Shown piece after piece: positions 26,601 to 36,971 of a stretch of 64,000 nt of DNA (positions are counted from its first letter, which is position 1; the number at the start of each line of letters is the position of its first letter). A program made the translations under genes and the position numbers. The stretch is from Streptomyces cyaneogriseus subsp. noncyanogenus. Lineage in GTDB: Bacteria; Actinomycetota; Actinomycetes; Streptomycetales; Streptomycetaceae. The notes beneath the pieces were generated by a model. That model did not search any database. It had not been told where the DNA came from and saw only the letters and a program-made list of their open reading frames with translations. The stretch spans positions 2,604,001 through 2,668,000 of the forward strand of contig NZ_CP010849.1 in NCBI RefSeq assembly GCF_000931445.1, in the 5' to 3' direction.

Positions 26601-27148
26601 CGGGCGGCACGTCCTTCAACTGCGGCCTGGTGCGGCTCGCCGTCGCCCGGTACCAGCCGGACAGCCTCGACGGCCTCTCGCTCTCCCCGGTGGTCCGCAC
26701 GGACCTGCTGCCCCTCCTGCCCGACCGGACGCTGCGCGTGACGCGCCTCGCCGACCGGTACGAGGTCAAGCTGACCGGGGCCGTCTCGCCCGCTCCCGCG
26801 GTCAACCGGGTGGACATGATCCTGGAGCGCTGCGTCCAGCCGGGCGGCCTGCCGGCCGACGAGGTGGACCTCGTGGGGTTCGACACGGTGGCCGGCGTAC
26901 CGGCGTGGCAGAGCGCGAACGTGCGCGCTCCGGAACCCAAACGGGTCGGTCTCTCGCCCGTCCTGAAGGAGTGGACGGAGCAGTTCTGGCTGCCGCCGCA
27001 CTCCGGCCCGTACCGGGTGCGGGTGCGCGAGGTGGAGCTCATCCCCAACAAGGAGCCGCGCCCCGGGGCGTTCCTGCGGTCGGGCACACCGGGTGAGATC
27101 ACCGAACGTACCGTGTTCACCGCCGCGGTAGCGCTGCCGGCGCTGTGA
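23612..27148 (+). CDS. very large protein of unknown function (1178 aa)
   Basis: Not recognised. There is no signal peptide or membrane segment, and the start is translationally coupled to the 913-aa protein. Composition is Pro/Arg/Asp-rich with many short beta-like segments. Several regions look like repeated beta-sandwich or Ig-like units, e.g. TLFRQEFGDTRHRTVTYTLR near residue 810, and the paired YRVRVREVELIPNKEPRPGA near the end, which reads like a fibronectin/Ig-type strand followed by a closing turn. No nucleotide-binding, protease or nuclease motif was found. Codon bias is uniform and matches neighbours, so it is not an obvious recent import. With the 19687 and 20874 genes it probably forms one operon ended by the hairpin at 27174-27205. 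Confidence 0.6.
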   Translation: MSDMLWIPVPDGLDDDGPLLRVLVVPRLDGGTPAGHGMAQWPPPALVGGTVRADVFVPGSGPPAPPDRQFDVVPGLHVQPGLWQRLVAGLPVESAAGRPAGPADAPLTVHATSEDADAVARTFHKASRAEVTAQLGVRSPDFSGKVRDALGSDHWLRPEEPAPGPTPAVPPSDPPGFNRTLSLLREHPAVLRALGLILELRLDPDGTGLPPAGTVRVLWPGRPDALPAIVSPRTEFGAGFRPSGTDRVDGGMVTLDERDRSGNPRWQVTTVDVDVAAQRMRETARTLATRPDEPPTLPALRSDGLQLVLRGRGEEMERRRDRGARERGGEPDLLTGDDLVLGYRVDVLPELGGDDWFSLHRRRATYRVHERRPDAGLSDDFLVVGADGRTEEGLPEEGHLKANAAVHDRTGLHADEIVAGWRGWSLAVPRPPLDGAPQPSPPPAPGMNISMSFEAEEESLPRLRFGRHYSLRARVADIAGGGLGPDDPAADRHTTPPEFYGRYEPLSSPEVAYPEGTDPARTAPGESAEHVVIRSDPLTGLDVGEFAGRGGHPLTDERVLRPPGAPLSVAEQHGMFDLREEATEADRVTWEWVGRALAAADPESAEEARPLPDPAAGGIVAARSDPGAPLPTRAWEERWPQLAAKTLRLTTPAAGRPVVGWEGEQLVVRLAPAERITLDLSTFPREDIVDHFALHAADPPENSVKALRQGRHPMVTPARALTLVHAVQHPLRPPDTTLAVVREPGSTCAALVPQSDVFDPRSTAQLEITASWRDQADEVPHEVTAVPVDTLTIAPDGPARPPTLFRQEFGDTRHRTVTYTLRAVSRFRSYFHDAGRPDDFAVTRTLPPVAVRSTARPAPPVVVSARPAFRWNRSGDLAATSHTLVHERLGNRVRVALQRPWHTTGAGELLAVVVRPEDEATSDRLSPYVTQAGLDPLYPSKGIPMGAPLARHLTGAAGPERRVRLQEADADVVVVPHEPEYHPGSRCWLGEVAFTGAGGTSFNCGLVRLAVARYQPDSLDGLSLSPVVRTDLLPLLPDRTLRVTRLADRYEVKLTGAVSPAPAVNRVDMILERCVQPGGLPADEVDLVGFDTVAGVPAWQSANVRAPEPKRVGLSPVLKEWTEQFWLPPHSGPYRVRVREVELIPNKEPRPGAFLRSGTPGEITERTVFTAAVALPAL

Positions 27149-27173
27149 CCCGGAAGCCCGGAAGAGGGAAAAG

Positions 27174-27205
27174 AGGGCGGCACCCCCCGCACGGGGTGCC
27201 GCCCT
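27174..27205. terminator. strong bidirectional terminator
   Basis: Perfect 13-bp arms AGGGCGGCACCCC and GGGGTGCCGCCCT, 6-nt loop, followed by CCCTTTC and preceded on the other side by gaaaaga, so it can serve both the giant-protein operon (+) and ppdK (-). Confidence 0.85.
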
Positions 27206-27217
27206 CCCTTTCGTGAT

Positions 27218-27270
27218 CCGGAGCCGCCGCCGATCGGTGAGGGTGGTCGGGTGACAGACGGCGGCTCCGG
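27218..27270. terminator. second inverted repeat before the ppdK stop
   Basis: Perfect 12-bp arms CCGGAGCCGCCG and CGGCGGCTCCGG separated by 29 nt. It lies 15 bp past the ppdK stop codon and may reinforce termination or stabilise the transcript 3' end. Confidence 0.5.
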
Positions 27271-27284
27271 GGCCTTTCCCGGGG

Positions 27285-30032
<2,748 letters not shown>

Positions 30033-30192
30033 GGGTCTCGACTCCTCGAGGACGCGGTGGCTGCCCTGACGTCGGGGAATGTACCCAGATCGAAGGCTCG
30101 TGGGTACGTCCACTTGCGCGTCATGCGCCTGTAACCACTCGTCCGCCAGCGGATCGAAAGTCACGAGTCGGCAAGCGCCCGAGTGGCCATGT

Positions 30193-30348
30193 GTTCACTT
30201 CTTGAACGAACCACCTTCTCAAAAGGCATCCGCATCGCTCACATGAGCAGCATTCCCCATGTGTGTTTTCGCCCGGTGAACGATCAAAGGGTGGCACTGA
30301 GTGCCATCCTTTGAGAAGTGCAGCCGCTCATGATCCGCTCATGTGAGC
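30193..30348. promoter_or_regulatory. palindrome-rich region upstream of ppdK
   Basis: This non-coding stretch, relatively AT-rich for the genome, holds several signals: GTTCA-N5-TGAAC (30193-30207); GCTCACATGAGC (30237-30248) and its exact reverse complement GCTCATGTGAGC (30337-30348), exactly 100 bp apart; and a 14-bp hairpin between them (30284-30314). The outer pair can also base-pair with each other around the inner hairpin. Related words ttctcaaaagg and tttgagaag flank the set. This looks like a multi-operator control region or structured leader for ppdK and possibly binding sites for the ROK protein encoded next door. The regulator is not known. Confidence 0.5.
30284..30314. promoter_or_regulatory. 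14-bp inverted repeat (operator or attenuator-like hairpin)
   Basis: TCAAAGGGTGGCAC and GTGCCATCCTTTGA with a TGA loop; 13 Watson-Crick pairs and one G-T pair. It may terminate the ROK gene transcript read from the right, or act as an operator for ppdK. There is no T-run after it on the minus strand. Confidence 0.55.
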
Positions 30349-30482
30349 GCAACCCCTATCAAGGGTGGCGAGAATCACGCTGCCACAGTCGGACGGATTT
30401 CACCATGCGGACCGGCCGGCGGACCGACGCCCTCGGCAAAAACGTCCCTGCCACACGCCTGCCCGGACGCCTGCCGCACGCC

Positions 30483-31721
30483 TCACACCCCGAGCGCCCG
30501 CAGCCGCTCCTCCACCCGCTCGGGCGCGTACAGGTGCTCCACCACCAGCGCCCCCGCCCCGACCAGCCCGGCCCGCTCGCCCAGCCGGGAGGCGACCACG
30601 TCCAGACGGGCGGTGGACCGCGGCAGCGCCCGCTGGTACAGCAGCTCCCGCACACCGGTGAGGAACGGCGTCCCCGCGAGATCCCCCGCGATCATCAGCA
30701 CCCCGGGGTTCAGCAGCGTCACCACCGTCGCCAGCACGTCCCCGACCAGCCGCCCGGCTTCCCGGGCCAGCGCCGCCGCCTCCGGGTGCCCGGCCGCCAG
30801 CAGCTCGCGCACGTCCGAGCCGGACTCCGCCGGGACCCCGGCCGCCGCCAGCCGCCGGGCGACCGCGCCCCCGCTGGCGACCGCGGCCAGACAGCCGTGG
30901 GAGCCGCAGCGGCACAGCGCCTGGGCGCCCTCGGGGACGCGGATGTGCCCGATGTCCCCCGCGCCGCCGTCGACGCCCCGGTAGACCGAGCCGTCCACCA
31001 CGACCCCGGCGCCTATGCCGGTCGACACCTTCACCAGGACGAAGGCCGAGCAGTCCGGGTGGGAGGCGCGCTGCTCGCCGTAGGCCATGAGGTTGGCGTC
31101 GTTGTCGACCAGGACGGGTATGGGCGGGGCGCCCGTGTGCTCGGTGAGGGCCCGGCCCAGACGGCCCGTTATGTCGTACCCGTCCCAGCCCGGCATGATC
31201 GGCGGCTGGACCACCCGGCCGGTGGCGTGGTCGACGGGGCCGGGCACCGCCAGGCCGACCCCGCAGACCTCCGCCGCCGGGCGGGCGCACCGCTCCAGCA
31301 ACTCCCCGAACCAGCGGCCCAGTTCGCCGAGGACCGCCTCGGGGCCGTCCTCGATCACCAGCGTCCCGCCGCGCTCGGCGAGGATCTCGCCGGTCAGGGT
31401 CAGGACGGCGGCGCGCGCGTGCCGGGTGTCGAGGTCGGCGGCGAGGACGACGGCGTGCTCGTCGTCGAACTCCAGGGTGATGGAGGGCCGTCCGCCGTGC
31501 GGGGAGTCCACGGGGCCGCCGGCGCCCTCGCGCAGCCAGCCCGCCCTGAAGAGCCGGTCCAGACGCTGGCCCACGGTGGCCCGGGACAGTCCCGTGGCCT
31601 GCTGAAGCGCCCCGCGCGTGGTGGCGCGGCCACGGCGCACGAGCTCCAGCAGATCACCGGCGCTCGCCTGGCCGCCCGCCCTGGCGGCGCCCCTGTCCGC
31701 CCTGCCGGTACGTCCGGTCAT
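30483..31721 (-). CDS. ROK-family transcriptional regulator
   Basis: A 412-aa protein with an N-terminal winged helix (LLELVRRGRATTRGALQQ, LSRATVGQRLDRL) and a C-terminal sugar-kinase-like ROK fold. The ROK features are VLVDNDANLMAYGE, the GIGAGVVVDGSVYRGVDGGAGDIGHI sugar/phosphate region and the zinc knuckle CRCGSHGCLAAVAS. The residue after CL is Ala, where the family signature usually has Glu. It is a sensor-repressor, probably for a sugar or sugar phosphate. The target could be the divergent debranching enzyme unit or ppdK. ATG 31721 with GGGGG 6 bp upstream. Confidence 0.88.
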   Translation of the reverse strand: MTGRTGRADRGAARAGGQASAGDLLELVRRGRATTRGALQQATGLSRATVGQRLDRLFRAGWLREGAGGPVDSPHGGRPSITLEFDDEHAVVLAADLDTRHARAAVLTLTGEILAERGGTLVIEDGPEAVLGELGRWFGELLERCARPAAEVCGVGLAVPGPVDHATGRVVQPPIMPGWDGYDITGRLGRALTEHTGAPPIPVLVDNDANLMAYGEQRASHPDCSAFVLVKVSTGIGAGVVVDGSVYRGVDGGAGDIGHIRVPEGAQALCRCGSHGCLAAVASGGAVARRLAAAGVPAESGSDVRELLAAGHPEAAALAREAGRLVGDVLATVVTLLNPGVLMIAGDLAGTPFLTGVRELLYQRALPRSTARLDVVASRLGERAGLVGAGALVVEHLYAPERVEERLRALGV

Positions 31722-31841
31722 GCACACCCCCTTGTGTTTCCCAACTCTGCAATACATAGTGAGTTTTGCGTGTTAAATGGACGTAACTCTACGGTGGCCA
31801 CTGCCGAACCGGTCGGCCGGACGTCTTTCGGGGAGCCCTGA

Positions 31842-32261
31842 GTGGACCGCACCACCCGACGTGAGCCCGGGGCCGCCGCCCCGCGGACCGGCGGGCCGGC
31901 GCCGCGCACCGCGTCCCGCCCCGCCGTCCCCCGCATCCCGCCTCTCCCTCCCGCCCCGGCCGTGCCCGCCGTGTCCGCGGTCCCCGCGCTGTCCGCCGCA
32001 CCCTACGCGCGGCGGCCCGGCGCGTCCGGTCCCGGCCCCGCGGTGCGGCGCCCGGCGGCAGGACCGTCCCGGGTGCCGCGAGGGGCACGCGCGGCGGGCC
32101 GGGGCGGCGTGCGCGGCGGGCCGGGGCGCCGCGGCGTTCCCCGGAGCGCGGGACGGAGACCGGGGCCCGCGCGGGGACGCCCCGTCCGCCCGGCTCCCGC
32201 CGGCGGCCGGACCCCGGTGACGCCGTCGACCGCAGCGACAAGGGAGGGGGGCGGGAGATGA
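31842..32261 (+). CDS. hypothetical Pro/Ala/Arg-rich 139-aa protein
   Basis: Low-complexity, very basic, probably disordered; no domain seen. The argument for it being real is that its TGA overlaps the start of the debranching enzyme gene (ATGA at 32258-32261) and GGGGAG lies 9 bp before GTG 31842. The argument against it is composition so GC-saturated that open frames arise easily. The 120 bp upstream contain AACTC-N13-GAGTT (31743-31765), a possible operator in the ROK-gene divergent promoter. Confidence 0.35.
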   Translation: MDRTTRREPGAAAPRTGGPAPRTASRPAVPRIPPLPPAPAVPAVSAVPALSAAPYARRPGASGPGPAVRRPAAGPSRVPRGARAAGRGGVRGGPGRRGVPRSAGRRPGPARGRPVRPAPAGGRTPVTPSTAATREGGGR

Positions 32262-34195
32262 CCGACCGGCATCGACTGCTCGTGTACGGCGGGACGTTCG
32301 CCACGGTGGGCGAGCGCGGCGACATCAGCGGGGTGCGGGGCGGCGGCGTCCCGGACGGGCTGTTCGTCCGCGACGCGCGCCACTTGAGCCGGTGGCAGCT
32401 CACCGTCGACGGTGCCGTGCCCGAGGCCCTGACCCCCGTCGCGGTGGGGGACACCGCGCGCTGCGTCCTGGTGCCGCGCGGCGGCCGCGACGAGCCGCCC
32501 GCGTACACGCTCTTCCGTGAACAGGCCGTCGGCGACGGCTCGTTCGTGGAGACGCTCCGGGTGACGAGCAACCGCCCGGCCCCGTCCTCGGTACGCCTGG
32601 CCCTGACCGCCGACGCCGACTTCGCCGACCAGTTCGAGCTGCGCGCCGACCACCGCACCTACGCCAAGCCCGGCGCCCAGCGCTCCCGCGAAGTCCTCGG
32701 CCACGGCGTGGAGTTCGCCTACCGGCGCGGCACCTGGCGCTCCTGTACGACGGTGACGGCCGAGCCCGCCCCGGACGCCGTGGAGGAGACCGGTACCGGC
32801 GCCCGCCGTCTGGTGTGGACGCTCGAACTGCCCCCGCACGGCTCGGTGGAGCTGGTGCTGCGGGTGATGGCCCGCCCGCACGGGGACAGGCGGGCGCTGC
32901 GGGTGCCCCGCTCCCCGGCCGCGGTGAGCGAGCGGCTGCTGGCGGAGGAGGACGCCCTCGCCGCGGGCGTGGCCTTCCCGACCGGCTGGCCGGAGCTGGC
33001 CGCGGCCTGCGCGCGGGGGCTGGCCGATCTGGCCGCCCTCCGGGTCCCCGCCACCGGCCCGGACGGCGAGGAGCTGCGCGTGCCGGCCGGCGGGGCGCCC
33101 TGGTTCCTGACCCTGCTGGGCCGTGACGCCCTGCTGACGTCCCTGTTCGTCCTCCCCTACCGCTCCGGGCCGGCCGCCGCCACGCTGCTGGCGCTGGCCG
33201 CGACCCAGGCGACGGACACCGGCCCGGACGCCGTCACCCAGCCCGGCAAGATCGTGCACGAGGTCCGGCACGGCGAGCTGGCCCACTTCGGCCAGGTCCC
33301 CTACGGGCGGTACTACGGCTCCGTCGACGCCACCCCCCTGTTCCTCGTCCTGCTGGGCGCCTACGTCGAGCACACCGGCGACACGGAGCTGGCCCGCCGC
33401 CTCCAGCCGCACGCCCGGGCGGCGGTCGGCTGGATGCTGGACCACGGCGGGCTGACCTCGCGGGGCTATCTGGTCTACCGCGCCGACCGGGGCGGGCTCG
33501 CCAACCAGAACTGGAAGGACTCCCCCGGCTCTATCTGCTCCGCCGACGGCACCCGGCCGAGCGGGCCGGTGGTGGCGGCGGGCGCCCAGGGCTACGCCTA
33601 CGACGCCCTGCGCCGCACCGCGCACCTGGCGCGCACGGTGTGGGCCGACCGGGTGTACGCGGAGCTGCTGGAGCAGGCCGCCGGTGATCTGCGCGACCGG
33701 TTCCAGCGGGACTTCTGGATGGCGCGGCACTCCTTCCCGGCGCTCGCCCTGGACGGGGAGGGCCGGCAGGTCGACGCGCTGGCCTCCGACGCCGGGCATC
33801 TGCTGTGGTCGGGGCTGCTGGACAAGGAGTACGGCGAGCTGGTCGGCCGGCGCCTGCTGGAGGCCGACTTCTTCTCCGGCTGGGGCGTACGGACGCTGGC
33901 CGCCGGGCAGCCCGCCTACCACCCGCTGTCGTACCACCGCGGCTCGGTGTGGCCGCACGACAACGCGCTGATCGCGCTGGGCCTGGCCCGCTACGGCCTG
34001 CACGACGAGGCCCGCGCGGTGGCGCACGGCCTGGTGGAGGCGGCGACCGCCACCGGTCACCGGCTGCCGGAGGTGCTCGCCGGGTACGGCCGCGACAGCC
34101 ACCCGGAGCCGGTGCCCTATCCCCACGCCTGCGTCCGGGAGTCCCGCTCGGCGGCGGCCCCGCTGGCCCTGCTCACCGCGGTCGGCGGTGCCTGA
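32258..34195 (+). CDS. glycogen-debranching-type enzyme (GDE_N_bis / amylo-alpha-1,6-glucosidase)
   Basis: A 645-aa protein. The N-terminal beta domain (about residues 8-190, GVPDGLFVRDARHLSRWQL) is the GDE_N_bis domain common in actinobacterial proteins labelled 'amylo-alpha-1,6-glucosidase'. The C-terminal (alpha/alpha)6 barrel contains PWFLTLLGRDALLTSLFVLP and the closing WPHDNALIALGLARYGL. It is predicted to be a cytoplasmic debranching or related alpha-glucosidase. The exact substrate of this subfamily is unproven, and trehalose or maltooligosaccharide substrates are possible. ATG 32258 has GGGAGG 11 bp upstream and overlaps the preceding small ORF. The divergent ROK regulator suits a sugar role. 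Confidence 0.85.
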   Translation: MTDRHRLLVYGGTFATVGERGDISGVRGGGVPDGLFVRDARHLSRWQLTVDGAVPEALTPVAVGDTARCVLVPRGGRDEPPAYTLFREQAVGDGSFVETLRVTSNRPAPSSVRLALTADADFADQFELRADHRTYAKPGAQRSREVLGHGVEFAYRRGTWRSCTTVTAEPAPDAVEETGTGARRLVWTLELPPHGSVELVLRVMARPHGDRRALRVPRSPAAVSERLLAEEDALAAGVAFPTGWPELAAACARGLADLAALRVPATGPDGEELRVPAGGAPWFLTLLGRDALLTSLFVLPYRSGPAAATLLALAATQATDTGPDAVTQPGKIVHEVRHGELAHFGQVPYGRYYGSVDATPLFLVLLGAYVEHTGDTELARRLQPHARAAVGWMLDHGGLTSRGYLVYRADRGGLANQNWKDSPGSICSADGTRPSGPVVAAGAQGYAYDALRRTAHLARTVWADRVYAELLEQAAGDLRDRFQRDFWMARHSFPALALDGEGRQVDALASDAGHLLWSGLLDKEYGELVGRRLLEADFFSGWGVRTLAAGQPAYHPLSYHRGSVWPHDNALIALGLARYGLHDEARAVAHGLVEAATATGHRLPEVLAGYGRDSHPEPVPYPHACVRESRSAAAPLALLTAVGGA

Positions 34196-34225
34196 GCGCA
34201 CGGGCCGCCGGCCGGCGGGGGCCGG

Positions 34226-35383
34226 TCAGCCGCCGGAGGTGTCCAGCTCCGCGTCCTCGCCGACGCCCGCGCAGTCGTACGGGTCCTTCAGCCAGCCGTC
34301 CGGCAGGACCACCCGGTTGTTGCCGGAGGTGCGGCCGCGCGGGCCGTCGGCGCCGGCCGGCCACGGCTGGTCCAGGTCCAGCTCGTCCAGCCCGGCCCGC
34401 AGCTCCTCCAGGGACGAGGTGACCGCCAGGCGCTTGCGCATCTCGGAGCCGACCGCGAAGCCCTTGAGGTACCAGGCGACGTGCTTGCGGAAGTCGACCA
34501 CGCCGCGCTGCTCGTCGCCGAGCCACTCGCCGAGCAGGGTGGCGTGCCGCACCATGACGTCGGCGACCTCGCGCAGCGTGGGACGTACGAGGTCCTCCGT
34601 CCGCCCCTCGAAGGCGGCGACCAGATCCGCGAAGAGCCAGGGCCGCCCGAGGCAGCCGCGCCCGACCACGACACCGTCGCAGCCGGTCTCGCGCACCATC
34701 CTGAGGGCGTCCTCGGCCGACCAGATGTCGCCGTTGCCGAGCACCGGGATCTCCGGCACGTGCTCCTTCAGGCGGGCGATGGCCTCCCAGTCCGCGGTGC
34801 CGCCGTAATGCTGGGCGGCGGTGCGGCCGTGCAGGGCGATGGCGGTGACGCCCTCCTCGACGGCGATGCGCCCGGCGTCGAGGTAGGTGAGGTGGTCGTC
34901 GTCGATGCCCTTGCGCATCTTCATCGTCACCGGCAGGTCGCCGGCCCCGCCGACGGCCTCGCGCAGGATCGCGCGCAGCAGGTTCCGCTTGTAGGGGAGG
35001 GCGGAGCCGCCGCCCTTGCGGGTCACCTTCGGGACCGGGCAGCCGAAGTTCAGGTCGATGTGGTCGGCGAGGTCCTCCTCCGCGATCATGCGGACGGCCT
35101 TGCCGACGGTGACCGGGTCGACGCCGTAGAGCTGGATCGAGCGCGGGCGCTCGCTCGCGTCGAACTTGATGAGCTGCATGGTCTTGTCGTTGCGCTCGAC
35201 CAGTGCCCGGGTGGTGATCATCTCGCTGACGAACAGGCCCTTGCCGCCGCTGAACTCCCGGCACAGGGTGCGGAAGGGCGCGTTGGTGATGCCCGCCATG
35301 GGGGCGAGCACGACGGGCGGCTGGACGGCGTGCGGACCGACCCGCAACGTCGAGGTCGTCGTAGGCAAGGTGGGCGTGGACAT
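34226..35383 (-). CDS. dusB: tRNA-dihydrouridine synthase
   Basis: FMN enzyme reducing uridine in the tRNA D-loop, 385 aa. TIM-barrel hallmarks: VVLAPMAGITNAPFRTLCRE (residues 23-42), IDLNFGCPVPKVTRKGGGSAL with the catalytic Cys, MKMRKGIDDDH, ALHGRTAAQHYGG, PVLGNGDIWSAEDA and VVVGRGCLGRPWLF. The C-terminal helical domain is present. The ATG at 35383 has GGAGGA almost touching it, so the start is uncertain by a few codons. It is divergent from the MFS gene at 35495. Confidence 0.93.
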   Translation of the reverse strand: MSTPTLPTTTSTLRVGPHAVQPPVVLAPMAGITNAPFRTLCREFSGGKGLFVSEMITTRALVERNDKTMQLIKFDASERPRSIQLYGVDPVTVGKAVRMIAEEDLADHIDLNFGCPVPKVTRKGGGSALPYKRNLLRAILREAVGGAGDLPVTMKMRKGIDDDHLTYLDAGRIAVEEGVTAIALHGRTAAQHYGGTADWEAIARLKEHVPEIPVLGNGDIWSAEDALRMVRETGCDGVVVGRGCLGRPWLFADLVAAFEGRTEDLVRPTLREVADVMVRHATLLGEWLGDEQRGVVDFRKHVAWYLKGFAVGSEMRKRLAVTSSLEELRAGLDELDLDQPWPAGADGPRGRTSGNNRVVLPDGWLKDPYDCAGVGEDAELDTSGG

Positions 35384-35494
35384 TCCTCCATTGTCGCGTA
35401 CGCCGGACCGTGCCCGGCACGGCTCCCCCGGGCCCCTCCCCGTCACACCCGTGTACCGGTCATTAGTTAACCGCACTATCGACGTGAGCGTACG

Positions 35495-36943
35495 ATGATG
35501 CCCATGCCCGAGCTCAGCCACCGCCGACGCCTGCTCGTGCTCGCCATCTGCTGCATGAGCCTGCTGATCGTGAGCCTCGACAACACCGTGCTCAACGTCG
35601 CCCTGCCGTCCATCCAGCACGACCTGGCCGCCACCACGTCCGGGCTCCAGTGGGCGATCGACGCCTACACGCTGGTGCTGGCCGCGCTGCTGATGCTGGC
35701 GGGCTCCACGGCCGACCGGATCGGCCGCAAGCGGGTCTTCATGGCGGGCCTGGTCGTCTTCACGCTCGGCTCGGTGCTGTGCTCGCTCGCGCCCGGTCTG
35801 CCGTGGCTGGTCGCGTTCCGGATGGTGCAGGCGGTGGGCGGCTCCATGCTGAACCCGGTCGCCATGTCGATCATCACCAACACCTTCACCGACCCCCGTG
35901 AGCGGGCCCGCGCCATCGGCGCGTGGGGAGCGGTGGTCGGCATCTCCATGGCCGCCGGGCCGCTGGTGGGCGGCCTGCTCGTGGAGTCGGTCGGCTGGCG
36001 CGCGATCTTCTGGATCAACCTGCCGGTGGGGCTCGCGGCCCTGCTGCTCACCCTGCGCTGCGTCCCCGAGTCCCGCGCCCCGCGCGCCCGCCGCCCCGAC
36101 CCGGTGGGCCAGGTGCTGGTCATCGTGCTCTTCGGCGCGCTCACCTACGCCATCATCGAGCTGCCGAACGCGGGGCCCGGGGCGGTGCTGCCCTTCGCCG
36201 TGGTGGCGCTGGCCGCGCTCGCCGGGCTGCTGCGGTACGAGCCGCGCCGCCGCGAACCACTGATCGACCTGCGTTTCTTCCGCTCGGCGCCGTTCAGCGG
36301 GGCCACCGCGATCGCCGTGTGCGGGTTCGCCTCGCTGGGCGGCTTCCTGTTCCTGTCGACGCTGTACCTGCAGAACGTACGCGGGCTGAGCGCCCTGCAC
36401 GCGGGCCTGTGGATGCTGCCGATGGCCGTGCCGACCTTCCTGTGCGCCCCGCTGTCGGGCCGGCTGGTCGGCGCCCGGGGGCCGCGCGCCTCGCTGCTGG
36501 TCGCGGGCTGCGCGATGACGGCGAGCGGACTGCTCTTCGCGCTCTTCGAGGCCGAGACGTCCGATGTGACGCTGTTCCTCGGCTACGCGCTGTTCGGCGT
36601 CGGCTTCGGCTTCGTCAACGCGCCGATCACCAACACCGCCGTCTCCGGGATGCCCCGCGCCCAGGCCGGTGTCGCCGCCGCCGTCGCCTCCACCAGCCGC
36701 CAGCTCGGCTCGACCCTCGGCGTCGCGGTGATCGGCGCGGTGCTCGCGGCGGGCGTGGGCTCCGCGCCGTACCGGGAGGCGTTCGTCGACGCCGCCCGGC
36801 CCGGCTGGTGGATCCTCACCTCCTGCGGTGTGGCGGTGCTCGCCCTCGGCGCCCTGACCACGGGCGCCTGGGCCCGCCGCACCGCCGAGCGGACGGCGGA
36901 CCGGCTCCGGCCGGCCGGGACCGGGGAGGCGGCGAGGGCCTGA
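35495..36943 (+). CDS. MFS drug:H+ antiporter, DHA2 (EmrB/QacA) type
   Basis: Membrane efflux protein of 482 aa with 14 predicted helices. Motif A is GSTADRIGRKRVFMAG after helix 2 and motif D1-like LDNTVLNVALPSIQHDLAAT lies in helix 1. Three nearby ATGs (35495, 35498, 35504) are possible starts and none has a good ribosome-binding site, so the mRNA may be leaderless. The promoter region carries TAGT-N7-ACTA (35464-35478), a possible operator, but no local regulator is adjacent. Confidence 0.88.
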   Translation: MMPMPELSHRRRLLVLAICCMSLLIVSLDNTVLNVALPSIQHDLAATTSGLQWAIDAYTLVLAALLMLAGSTADRIGRKRVFMAGLVVFTLGSVLCSLAPGLPWLVAFRMVQAVGGSMLNPVAMSIITNTFTDPRERARAIGAWGAVVGISMAAGPLVGGLLVESVGWRAIFWINLPVGLAALLLTLRCVPESRAPRARRPDPVGQVLVIVLFGALTYAIIELPNAGPGAVLPFAVVALAALAGLLRYEPRRREPLIDLRFFRSAPFSGATAIAVCGFASLGGFLFLSTLYLQNVRGLSALHAGLWMLPMAVPTFLCAPLSGRLVGARGPRASLLVAGCAMTASGLLFALFEAETSDVTLFLGYALFGVGFGFVNAPITNTAVSGMPRAQAGVAAAVASTSRQLGSTLGVAVIGAVLAAGVGSAPYREAFVDAARPGWWILTSCGVAVLALGALTTGAWARRTAERTADRLRPAGTGEAARA

Positions 36944-36971
36944 CGGGCTCCCCCGCCGCCGGTCCGGGCGC

